Source: Crocinitomicaceae bacterium (GTDB lineage Bacteria; Bacteroidota; Bacteroidia; Flavobacteriales_D; Crocinitomicaceae). Taken from it: a stretch of DNA of 64,000 bases. Positions within the stretch are counted from its first letter, which is position 1. Every line of letters begins with the position of its first letter. Under the pieces are notes generated by a model. It did not search any database. It saw nothing but the letters and a program-made list of their open reading frames with translations, and was not told the origin of the DNA. The position numbers and the translations under genes were made by a program. This document shows, piece after piece, positions 26,699-35,082 of the stretch. The DNA is taken from contig JAQXBM010000008.1 in NCBI GenBank assembly GCA_029252405.1, forward strand, positions 1-64,000. Direction: 5' to 3'.

Positions 26699-27445
26699 AT
26701 GGAACAATTTGACACTGACTACAGAAAACGGGAACAACAATCAAAAATATTAGCGGGCGTGCTCGTGATCGCATTTGGTACTCTTTTCCTTTTCGATCGA
26801 TCGGGATTTGATATTCCGAATTGGATTTACTCTTGGAAAATGATTTTAATCGCAGTTGGAATTACGCAACTTGTGAAGTACAATTTCAAAACGTTTTGGG
26901 CATATATCATAATTGGTGTTGGTGCCGTGTTCTTGATCAATGATTTCCAACCTGGCAGCATCGACAGAGGACTAATCGTCCCAGTAGTAGTCATTGCTGT
27001 GGGTGTCACCATTCTTTGGAAAGCCCTAGGATTCAATAACAACTCTAAAAACAAAGACTTCGAAGCGGTAATGTTCGACTCGTCAAAAGATGACTCTAGC
27101 GCCGACTACTTTGAATCAAGCACTATATTCGGAGGAACTGAAAAAAACGTCGTCAGTAAGAATTTTCGAGGAGCCAAAATCACCTCTATTTTCGGAGGAA
27201 CTGAACTGAATCTGGCACATGCTGATCTTCAACAGCCCGCGGTTATTGATACCACGACAGTATTCGGAGGACTAACGATTGCGGTTCCCGCAGACTGGAG
27301 AGTTCAATCCGAATTGACAACTGTTTTTGGCGGTGTTGAAGAAAAGCGACCAATGGTGAATGCTTCAGAAATGGACGACCAAAAAGTGCTCGTTCTCAAA
27401 GGAAATTGCTTCTTTGGAGGAGTTGAAATCCATAATTATCTCTAG
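26699..27445 (+). CDS. LiaF-like membrane protein (DUF5668 plus LiaF C-terminal domain)
   Basis: 248 residues. Three to four N-terminal TM helices (KILAGVLVIAFGTLFLFD, FWAYIIIGVGAVFLIND, GLIVPVVVIAVGVTILW) are followed by a soluble C-terminal beta-helix-like domain with repeated FGG motifs (TIFGGTEKNV, SIFGGTELNL, TVFGGLTIAV, TVFGGVEEKR, CFFGGVEIHN). In Firmicutes, LiaF restrains an envelope-stress kinase. Here the next gene, 3 bp downstream, is a LytS-type kinase, so an analogous restraint role is inferred. Confidence 0.88.
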   Translation: MEQFDTDYRKREQQSKILAGVLVIAFGTLFLFDRSGFDIPNWIYSWKMILIAVGITQLVKYNFKTFWAYIIIGVGAVFLINDFQPGSIDRGLIVPVVVIAVGVTILWKALGFNNNSKNKDFEAVMFDSSKDDSSADYFESSTIFGGTEKNVVSKNFRGAKITSIFGGTELNLAHADLQQPAVIDTTTVFGGLTIAVPADWRVQSELTTVFGGVEEKRPMVNASEMDDQKVLVLKGNCFFGGVEIHNYL

Positions 27446-27448
27446 CAA

Positions 27449-28486
27449 ATGAGGCTTCAAAAACAAAGCATATTCAATTACAGGATGGTCCAATTGATCG
27501 TCCTGCTTTTTGCCGTTTGCGCGCTTCCCATTATTTACCTCGCTCATGCTGAAGCGAGTGCGCGAAGTATCTTCATTGATGTTGGCGTTCAATTTGGAAC
27601 TCTTTTGATCTTTTTGGTGATCATTACCGTCATTCAACGTTTCTATCACACCAACAAAGTGTTCGGACTTCCGAATTTATCCAGTACTGCATTGTTTTCC
27701 GGTCTTTCGTTATTGATCATTTATTCCTTAACACGGTACTTATCGGATGAATCGGCTTATTCGACTTTTGTTTACACAACCATCGTCATTCGTGGAGCAC
27801 TGATTTTATTGAGCTTTTTATTGATTACTGCCGTTCTCTGGATTGATCAAGAGCACATTCACGTCCAACGAATTCAGTCTTATGCAGTCGATAAAGAACG
27901 TGAAGCTGTTAAAATCGAACTGAACAGTTTACAGCAGAAGTTCAAGCCGCATTTCTTATTCAACAGCTTGAATTCCATTAGCGCACTCACGGTTTCAGAT
28001 CCTAAAAAGGCACGAGAAATGGTCCAATTGCTATCGGATTTCATGCGTCGAGCGGTTCAAGAAGATGATCAAGAATTGATTCCTTTGAGTGAAGAAATCG
28101 ATCATTTGAAACGCTATATTGCGATTGAGCAAATTCGCTTCGGTGATCGACTGAACGTAACACTCGATATTGAAGATGACGCTCTTGAGAAGAACGTTCC
28201 CTCGCTCATTCTCCAACCAATTATTGAAAACGCTATTAAATACGGATTATATGGTTCACTCGACCAAGTGGAGATTGCTATTTCGATCAAAGACCTCGAC
28301 ACTAAAATTGATGTCGTCGTAACCAATCCATTTGATCAAGATGCACAGCGCGCTTCTTCAGGAACAGGATACGGATTAACTTCCATCAGAAAGAAAATTT
28401 ACCTTATTTACGGTCAGCAGCAACAACTGAAAACTTCTTCGGAAGATGGCCAATTCACCACATATTTAACCATTCCAGTGCTATGA
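27449..28486 (+). CDS. LytS-type sensor histidine kinase
   Basis: 345 residues. Four TM helices in residues 15-135, then a His_kinase domain with phospho-acceptor His168 in KFKPHFLFNSLNSI, and a HATPase domain (LILQPIIENAIKYGL N-box, GTGYGLTSIRKK). It overlaps the next gene as ATGA, so kinase and regulator are translationally coupled, and it follows the LiaF-like gene by 3 bp. Confidence 0.93.
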   Translation: MRLQKQSIFNYRMVQLIVLLFAVCALPIIYLAHAEASARSIFIDVGVQFGTLLIFLVIITVIQRFYHTNKVFGLPNLSSTALFSGLSLLIIYSLTRYLSDESAYSTFVYTTIVIRGALILLSFLLITAVLWIDQEHIHVQRIQSYAVDKEREAVKIELNSLQQKFKPHFLFNSLNSISALTVSDPKKAREMVQLLSDFMRRAVQEDDQELIPLSEEIDHLKRYIAIEQIRFGDRLNVTLDIEDDALEKNVPSLILQPIIENAIKYGLYGSLDQVEIAISIKDLDTKIDVVVTNPFDQDAQRASSGTGYGLTSIRKKIYLIYGQQQQLKTSSEDGQFTTYLTIPVL

Positions 28487-29211
28487 TCAAAGTATTAATT
28501 ATCGACGATGAGCCTTTGGCAAGATCCATTGTGCGTTCCTTTCTTCAAGAGAAAAATGAATACGACGTGATTGGCGAATGCGCTAACGGTTATGAAGGTT
28601 TAAAATCCATCGATGCCCTGAAACCCGATTTGGTGTTTCTCGATATTCAAATGCCCAAAATCAATGGTTTTGAGATGCTGGAACTCGTTGACGCACCCAT
28701 TTCTGTCATTTTCACAACCGCTTTCGACGAATACGCGCTTAAAGCATTCGAAACTTCCGCCGTAGATTACTTACTGAAACCCTTTTCGCAGGAACGCTTC
28801 GATCAAGCACTCACAAAGTGGAAAGGAACTCAGAAAGTAGATGTCGCGAATTCCTTTGGAGAAATTTCAAAACAACCAGATGATCATTTACGGATCGTGA
28901 TCAAAGACAAAAATGCGATCAAAATTATTCCAATTCAAGATGTGACCTATTTGGAGGCATACGATGATTACGTCAAGGTGCACATAGAAGTGAAAACCTA
29001 CCTCAAAAAGAAGACTTTGACGTATTATGAGAAAACTTTGGACCGACGACAATTTGTACGGATTCATAGATCATACATCCTAAACCTAAATGAATTGACT
29101 GGAATTGAACCGTTCGAAAAGAACAGCTATCGTGCTGTACTGAAAAATGGCGAACGCATTCCAATTAGTCGTTCGGCGTATGGACCTTTGAAGGACTCAT
29201 TGGGAGTTTGA
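28483..29211 (+). CDS. LytTR-family response regulator
   Basis: 242 residues. Receiver domain with IIDDEP, phospho-acceptor Asp54 in LVFLDIQMPKING, and YLLKPFS. The C-terminal LytTR DNA-binding domain has DVTYLEAYDDYVKVH and FVRIHRSYILNL. It is the output partner of the LytS-type kinase. Targets are unknown; the LiaF-like gene suggests cell-envelope stress control. Confidence 0.94.
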   Translation: MIKVLIIDDEPLARSIVRSFLQEKNEYDVIGECANGYEGLKSIDALKPDLVFLDIQMPKINGFEMLELVDAPISVIFTTAFDEYALKAFETSAVDYLLKPFSQERFDQALTKWKGTQKVDVANSFGEISKQPDDHLRIVIKDKNAIKIIPIQDVTYLEAYDDYVKVHIEVKTYLKKKTLTYYEKTLDRRQFVRIHRSYILNLNELTGIEPFEKNSYRAVLKNGERIPISRSAYGPLKDSLGV

Positions 29212-29347
29212 TGAATCGCGTCAACAACGCTTAGTTTTTGAGATCTATATCGTCAAATTGAAAATAGAAATGTTGTGAAATGACGCACAAATTTGTAGAC
29301 TTTTTCACAAAGTGATCATAATCATATTCTCACCGATTTGATTTCCT

Positions 29348-29355
29348 TAAATTTG
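29348..29355 (+). promoter_or_regulatory. Putative -7 promoter element of kynA-purE
   Basis: TAAATTTG, exact TAnnTTTG, 19 bp before the kynA ATG. A second CAAATTTG-like stretch lies at about 29288. No convincing -33 box. Confidence 0.45.
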
Positions 29356-29374
29356 GCCAATCGAACAAAGAAAC

Positions 29375-30349
29375 ATGGAGAGAAAAGAACTTATCGACGC
29401 GATTGTTGCAAAGTACGAAGCAATGGGACAGAACCCTGACACACACTTATCAGGCTTGTTGCACGCAGAACCGATCACTTACTGGGACTACATTCAGGTG
29501 GACGCCCTTCTTGGTTTACAAATCCAACGGACACAACTTCCTGACGAAATGGTATTCATCATGTACCACCAAATCAATGAATTGTTGTTTAAGATGATTC
29601 TTTGGGAAATTGAACAAGTATCTCACGATGAAGCAATCACGACGGATAAGTTCACAAAACACCTCTCTCGAATTAGTCGTTATTTCGATATGCTTTCTAA
29701 CTCGTTTACGATTATGGGAGATGGAATGGACGTCGATCAGTACATGAAATTCCGCGACACGCTGACTCCGGCTAGTGGTTTCCAAAGTGCGCAATACCGC
29801 AAGGTAGAATTCGCTTCAACTGAGTTAATCAATCTCATCGATTACCGTTTCAGAGAAACCATTGATCGCGATACACCTTATTCTTACGCCATGGCGAACT
29901 TATATTGGCAAGTCGCAGGTGTCGATCATAAAACAGGTGAGAAAAATGCGCTCCTCAAAAATTTTGAAGAGAAATACACCGAAGAGTTCATCGCCTTCAT
30001 GAAGGAATACAACACGATCAACTTGTGGACGAAATTCAAAAATCTTCCAAAAGAAGATCAGAAGAATGCGGAATTGGTCAATGCCATGCGTCACTACGAC
30101 CATACAGTAAACGTCAAATGGGTAATGCATCACTTGAATGCAGCTGCCAAATATTTGATAAGTAGCGGTGAAGCTGCCGAAGCAACAGGTGGGTCCGAAT
30201 GGCAAAAATACATGCACCCTCGCTATCAGCGTCGAATTTTCTTCCCTGAATTGTGGAGTGAAGAAGAGTTGGAAAATTGGGGTATCACGAATTTAGAAGA
30301 TCACAAAACGGTTGATCAAGCAGATTCATTACCTTTGTTCAAAGCTTAA
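29375..30349 (+). CDS. kynA: Tryptophan 2,3-dioxygenase
   Basis: Haem enzyme for the first step of the kynurenine pathway. 324 residues, family length. Family motifs include [60 protein letters not shown], and [14 protein letters not shown] followed by [13 protein letters not shown]. purE starts 7 bp after its stop, so the two are probably cotranscribed although the pathways are unrelated. Confidence 0.96.
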   Translation: MERKELIDAIVAKYEAMGQNPDTHLSGLLHAEPITYWDYIQVDALLGLQIQRTQLPDEMVFIMYHQINELLFKMILWEIEQVSHDEAITTDKFTKHLSRISRYFDMLSNSFTIMGDGMDVDQYMKFRDTLTPASGFQSAQYRKVEFASTELINLIDYRFRETIDRDTPYSYAMANLYWQVAGVDHKTGEKNALLKNFEEKYTEEFIAFMKEYNTINLWTKFKNLPKEDQKNAELVNAMRHYDHTVNVKWVMHHLNAAAKYLISSGEAAEATGGSEWQKYMHPRYQRRIFFPELWSEEELENWGITNLEDHKTVDQADSLPLFKA

Positions 30350-30356
30350 AAACACC

Positions 30357-30842
30357 ATGGCAGAAGTAGGAATAATAATGGGCAGCACATCGGATCTTCC
30401 GGTAATGCAAGATGCAGCAGATATTTTGGATGAATTGGGCGTTGCCTATGAACTGGACATCGTTTCTGCTCATAGAACTCCTGAAAAAATGTTCGACTAC
30501 GCAACGAACGCTCACAAACGTGGAATCAAGGTGATTATCGCTGGAGCTGGAGGTGCGGCGCATTTGCCAGGAATGACGGCTTCTATGACGCCACTTCCCG
30601 TGATTGGTGTTCCTGTAAAATCTCGAAATTCTATTGATGGATGGGACAGCATCCTTTCCATTCTTCAAATGCCAGGTGGAATTCCTGTTGCAACTGTTGC
30701 TCTTGATGGTGCGAAAAACGCGGGAATATTAGCGGCCAAAATCATCGGTTCTTCGAACCCTGAATTGCTTGAACGTCTGTTGAAATATATGGATGAATTG
30801 AAGCAAAAAGTGCTTGACGGCGCTGAGAAAGTGAAGAAATAA
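30357..30842 (+). CDS. purE: N5-carboxyaminoimidazole ribonucleotide mutase
   Basis: Purine biosynthesis: N5-CAIR to CAIR. 161 residues from ATG 30357. Class I PurE motifs are [13 protein letters not shown], the catalytic-His [21 protein letters not shown] and [10 protein letters not shown]. No purK is adjacent. The longer upstream frame overlaps kynA and lacks family similarity. Confidence 0.97.
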   Translation: MAEVGIIMGSTSDLPVMQDAADILDELGVAYELDIVSAHRTPEKMFDYATNAHKRGIKVIIAGAGGAAHLPGMTASMTPLPVIGVPVKSRNSIDGWDSILSILQMPGGIPVATVALDGAKNAGILAAKIIGSSNPELLERLLKYMDELKQKVLDGAEKVKK

Positions 30843-30946
30843 ATTTCGCTCCTCAAGCAATTTCCGAATTCCCAAATCGTTGGATAACAAGATTGCACGG
30901 TTCTTTTTATTTGATTTCATGAAAATCCGTCGTAGATTGCTTCTTA

Positions 30947-33469
30947 ATGTCCGAAAAAACTTCTTCAAATAGATTAAAATGCTACCGTTTAACCGACGGT
31001 TTATTTGTTTGCTGCACGTTTTTATTTCTCTTTGCTTTCGGAATAAATAGCGCAATTGCCCAAGAAGCTCCAATTGCGAATTACAGCCTCGATGCTAACG
31101 GTGTTGTGCAATTGGAGGTAAACTCAACTTCGACGAAGTATTACATTTTGCAAGTCCGGCACCATCCTGATTCTAATTTTGTTCATGATGTATCGATGAC
31201 TTTGGGTGAAGATGGCTCGACGACGATCACTGAGGCCTTGGGTGCTTATCCTGTTGATCACTATCGTGTTTTGGAGCACTCACGTTTTACTCCAGTGGAC
31301 ACAGATGAAGACGGTATCGATGATATCACAGAGTACAACTTCACTCCTTCTCAAAACCCGTTGAACCCATCGGAAACTCCTCCTTTTCAAGATGGCATTG
31401 TCACGATAGATTCATATGAAACATTCAACGAAATCTCTCTCAAAGAAGAGCTTGTCTTGGATGGAAAAGAATTTGTCAAGTTTGCGATAACGGGCTTTAG
31501 TACGGATCATCCGAAGGTGTATTTCATCAACATGAATTCGCATTTCTTACATGCCGATTTTGGCAATGCTGTTGGTCTAAATTTTCTAGCGCCCGATGTT
31601 GTAAAAGGACAAGTGATTTTGCATCCAACAACAGCATCACCAAATGGAACGCTCGGAACATACGCTTTCAACTACAGTAATGCGGCTGGTTATGACTTTC
31701 AAACTGTGCAACGAACACAGGAACTTCTAGGTGCAAATATGCCCTTTGCAAAAAACAACTTGTCTTATTTCGTGTACGCCACAAACGAGGCTGATTACGA
31801 TAATGAAATCACTCTGTATCAGAATTCACGGGTAACGGTTTTACTTGAAACGAACATTTATGCAGGTATCGACTACATCGGACTCAACAAAACAGAAGGG
31901 TATGGTTTCTTTCGCCAGGTGGGATTAAATGAAGTGCCGGGATTGAAAGAAATTGCGTTGTACGATGCTCTACCAAATTCACTCCCGCGAGTTGGTGGTG
32001 TAATTACATCGATTATTCAGACTCCTCTTTCACATGTCAACTTGCGAGCGATTCAAGACAACATTCCGAATGCCTTCATTCGCGATCCTCTTCTCAATGA
32101 TTCCATTGCTGATCTTCTAAATCATTTCGTCTACTTCAAGACGGAGCAAAGTAATTTCATTTTGCGCGAAGCGACAGTTCAAGAAGTCAATAATTGGTAC
32201 GAATCTATCCGTCCGACCTACGAGCAAACTCCCCCACTCGATCTAAGTTACACCGCAATTCTCTCTTTGGATGATATTGAGTTTGAAATGTTCGACGGTT
32301 TCGGCGCAAAGAATACAAATGTTGCCACAATGCGCACTTTTGGCTTTCCAGCTGGAACGATTCCAGATGGTTACGGAATTCCATTTTATCACTACCAAGA
32401 GTTCATGGAATACAACAATTTTTTTGATCAAATAGAAACGATTTTGAGCGATCCCGCTTTCATTGCTGATCGAGATGTACGCGATGATATGCTCGATGAT
32501 TTGAGAGATGATATTGAAGACGCCACGATGCCACAATGGATGCTCGATGAGCTTTCTGACTTACAATTGTCTTTTCCCTTGGGAACGTCAATCCGATGTC
32601 GATCTAGCACAAACAACGAAGACCTCGCTGGTTTTAGTGGCGCTGGATTATACGATTCAAAGACGCACCATCCGAGCGAAGGACATCTTTCAAAAACAGT
32701 TAAGGAGATTTATGCGAGCCTTTGGAATTTGCGCGCATTTGAGGAACGTGAGTTTTACCGAATCAATCACTACATAGCGTCGATGGGTGTGCTGTGTCAT
32801 CCCAATTACGACAATGAAAAGGTCAACGGTGTTGGTGTAAGTGCTGATCCTGTGTATGGAACGGATAGCACGTTTTATCTGAACTCACAACTGGGTGAAT
32901 TTTTAATCACGAATCCAAACAACAACTCAGTTCCTGAGGAGCTGCTGTTGGTGCAAAACCCAGGTCCTGACGATGAACCTTTGGTGATTCAGTTTTCAGA
33001 TTTAGTCCCCGCAGACTCTCTGTTGCTCACTCCAGAACAAATGGATCAATTGCGCGATTACTTAACCGTGATTCACGAAGAATTCAAAAAGAAGTACTTG
33101 GCGCATAGCAATACAACCTTTGCCATGGACATCGAGTACAAAATTACGGACACCGACCAATTGATTATCAAGCAAGCTCGTCCATGGGTTCAGTATGTTC
33201 CATCCGTATCTTTTGGAGATGTTAAAAGCGGATGTGATTTCTTGATGTCTCCGAATCCAGCGAGCACTGAAATCCAAATCACTTGTCAAGAATGTCAATT
33301 AAGCGCCATTCGAATCGTTCAACCGAATGGACAATTGGTTCTCGAATCAGACATTGATCCCTTGTCCTCAGAAAGTATTCCTGTTAATCGTTTGTCTCTT
33401 GGGGTATACGTCGTTTTGGGATACATTGACGGACAGTTGTGCGGATCGCGAAAATTGGTGAAACAATAA
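30947..33469 (+). CDS. Secreted PEP/pyruvate-binding (PPDK N-terminal-like) protein with T9SS sorting domain
   Basis: 840 residues. Signal peptide ending near SAIAQEA (residue about 39). A type-3-thrombospondin-like calcium motif DTDEDGIDDITEYN lies at about 125-140. Residues about 440-755 resemble the PEP synthase/PPDK ATP-binding domain: FGAKNTNVATM, the SIRCRSSTNNEDLAGFSGAG loop (compare RSSATAEDLPGASFAGQ), ASLWNLRAFEERE and the terminal IIKQARPW. The C-terminus is a T9SS sorting domain (MSPNPASTEIQI). The swivelling phospho-His and PEP domains are absent. An ATP-dependent enzyme outside the cell is unexpected; it may bind a sugar or nucleotide instead. Confidence 0.85.
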   Translation: MSEKTSSNRLKCYRLTDGLFVCCTFLFLFAFGINSAIAQEAPIANYSLDANGVVQLEVNSTSTKYYILQVRHHPDSNFVHDVSMTLGEDGSTTITEALGAYPVDHYRVLEHSRFTPVDTDEDGIDDITEYNFTPSQNPLNPSETPPFQDGIVTIDSYETFNEISLKEELVLDGKEFVKFAITGFSTDHPKVYFINMNSHFLHADFGNAVGLNFLAPDVVKGQVILHPTTASPNGTLGTYAFNYSNAAGYDFQTVQRTQELLGANMPFAKNNLSYFVYATNEADYDNEITLYQNSRVTVLLETNIYAGIDYIGLNKTEGYGFFRQVGLNEVPGLKEIALYDALPNSLPRVGGVITSIIQTPLSHVNLRAIQDNIPNAFIRDPLLNDSIADLLNHFVYFKTEQSNFILREATVQEVNNWYESIRPTYEQTPPLDLSYTAILSLDDIEFEMFDGFGAKNTNVATMRTFGFPAGTIPDGYGIPFYHYQEFMEYNNFFDQIETILSDPAFIADRDVRDDMLDDLRDDIEDATMPQWMLDELSDLQLSFPLGTSIRCRSSTNNEDLAGFSGAGLYDSKTHHPSEGHLSKTVKEIYASLWNLRAFEEREFYRINHYIASMGVLCHPNYDNEKVNGVGVSADPVYGTDSTFYLNSQLGEFLITNPNNNSVPEELLLVQNPGPDDEPLVIQFSDLVPADSLLLTPEQMDQLRDYLTVIHEEFKKKYLAHSNTTFAMDIEYKITDTDQLIIKQARPWVQYVPSVSFGDVKSGCDFLMSPNPASTEIQITCQECQLSAIRIVQPNGQLVLESDIDPLSSESIPVNRLSLGVYVVLGYIDGQLCGSRKLVKQ

Positions 33470-33541
33470 TTGCCCCTACTTGTTCTGACGAAATCACGTT
33501 TTCGGAATAATGTCCGTAACTTCATACCGCAATTTATCCTT

Positions 33542-35005
33542 ATGAAAAATCTGTTATTAACCCTTACTATTCTTGGAATATCGTTGTATTCCATGGCACA
33601 ACAAAGTATTATTTGGGAACCTGAAATTTCCGTTGCTGATGGCTCAATCTATGGAAATACGCGACCACGATTAACCTTGTCGACAAACGATAATCCAGTT
33701 GTCATCTTCGGAGGAGTGGGAGGCGCTTTGCACATTGCTCGACTAAATGGAGCCAATTTTGACTCACCAACTCCAATTGTTCCTGCTGGAATGGAAACAT
33801 ACCTGGCAAATTGGACGGGTCCGGACATCGCGGCTCATGGAGATACAGTAATTGCTGTATTCAAAGCTCAACCGATAAGTACTGGAAATATTTACACGGT
33901 TCGATCAACAGATGGAGGCATTACTTTTTCTGACACCATCCGTGCCGATGATCATGATATTGGCGAAAGCTGGATGCCTGCAATGGACATCGATGACAAC
34001 GGAAATCCCGTGGTGACGTATATGATTTTCAACGCACAGGGACTTGATGAGAGAATTGCTGTTGTGCATTCGACAAACGCCGGATTAAGCTATGAACCAC
34101 AACTCGTGGTAACAGCCACAACAAATGGAGTAGCATGCGATTGCTGTCCTCCTGAAGTTGTAGTTAGTGGAAATACGCAGCTCGCTTTATTCAGAAACAA
34201 CGAATCGAATATCCGTGACAGCTATGGTTCGCTTTCCGAGGATGGAGGAGTGAGTTTTACGTCTGACGCTAATTTGGATAACCTCAATTGGTTAATTACG
34301 AGTTGTCCAGCGACTGGACCAGCAGGCGTGATTATCGGAGATTCGGCTTATGTAGTTTCAGCTTCAAGAGCAGCTGGAACCTACCGCGTTTATGCAAGTG
34401 CTGCTAGCGCGGTTGGAGGACTAAATTTAGGAGATGTCACCATGATGGACCCGCCAACTGCTACCGCTGGAGACATTCAAAATTTCCCGAGAATTTCTGG
34501 AAGTAACGATACGCTTGTGGTTGTTTGGGAAGAAAAACTCTCAGGAAATACAGATATCATTTGCGCTGTGTCGACCGATGGTAATTCATCATCCTTGGGA
34601 ACGTACAAATCGATGGTAAATGCCAGTGCAACTGGAACGCAGAGTAAACCAGATGTTATTTACAAAAACGGATTCGTGCATGTTGTTTATCAAGATTACG
34701 CCTCAGATGACGTGATTTACAGACGAGGAACTATTGCAGATGTCACAGGAGTGAATGATCTCATTGCCGAACAAGTTCATGTATCTCCGAATCCAACTAG
34801 TGGGCATATTCAAATAAGTGGTTTACCCAATATTGATGCAGAAAAAATTGCGGTATTCAATGCCCAAGGTCAAGAAGTTCTGTTCGATTCAGCAATCAAC
34901 CAAAACAGCATCGATCTCGAGATCAAGGACTCGAAAGGAAACTATCAAGTGGTTATCTATTTGATTAATGGCTCGAAGGTGGTGAAATCTGTAATTCTGA
35001 ACTAA
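33542..35005 (+). CDS. Secreted BNR/sialidase-like beta-propeller protein with T9SS sorting domain
   Basis: 487 residues from ATG 33542, which gives a clean signal peptide (LLTLTILGISLYSMAQQS); the longer frame does not. The body has Asp-box-like repeats (VRSTDGGITF, VHSTNAGLSYEP, LSEDGGVSF, VSTDGNSSSL), typical of sialidase/BNR propellers. An unusual CDCCPPEV motif lies near residue 200. The C-terminus is a T9SS sorting domain (VSPNPTSGHIQI). The sialidase catalytic arginines cannot be confirmed, so I call the fold only. Confidence 0.85.
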   Translation: MKNLLLTLTILGISLYSMAQQSIIWEPEISVADGSIYGNTRPRLTLSTNDNPVVIFGGVGGALHIARLNGANFDSPTPIVPAGMETYLANWTGPDIAAHGDTVIAVFKAQPISTGNIYTVRSTDGGITFSDTIRADDHDIGESWMPAMDIDDNGNPVVTYMIFNAQGLDERIAVVHSTNAGLSYEPQLVVTATTNGVACDCCPPEVVVSGNTQLALFRNNESNIRDSYGSLSEDGGVSFTSDANLDNLNWLITSCPATGPAGVIIGDSAYVVSASRAAGTYRVYASAASAVGGLNLGDVTMMDPPTATAGDIQNFPRISGSNDTLVVVWEEKLSGNTDIICAVSTDGNSSSLGTYKSMVNASATGTQSKPDVIYKNGFVHVVYQDYASDDVIYRRGTIADVTGVNDLIAEQVHVSPNPTSGHIQISGLPNIDAEKIAVFNAQGQEVLFDSAINQNSIDLEIKDSKGNYQVVIYLINGSKVVKSVILN

Positions 35006-35023
35006 CTTGAATTCATTCAAAAC

Positions 35024-35067
35024 AAGAAGGGCCGCATCCCGATAGCTATCGGGAGACGACCCTCTTA
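35024..35067. terminator. Hairpin between convergent genes, probable bidirectional terminator
   Basis: The perfect 18-bp palindrome TCCCGATAGCTATCGGGA (35037-35054) is extended by AAGAAGGGCCG/CGACCCTCTT with one bulge and one mismatch. The T-tracts are weak on both sides. Confidence 0.65.
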
Positions 35068-35082
35068 CCTTGTGGCTAGGAT

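Noticed and set aside
29900-30217. 105-codon antisense frame inside kynA
   Set aside because: Complement of the well-conserved tryptophan dioxygenase gene, with no domain of its own.
33470-33541. Upstream extension of the BNR-like protein
   Set aside because: It adds basic residues before a good signal peptide and abuts the previous stop; the ATG at 33542 is better.
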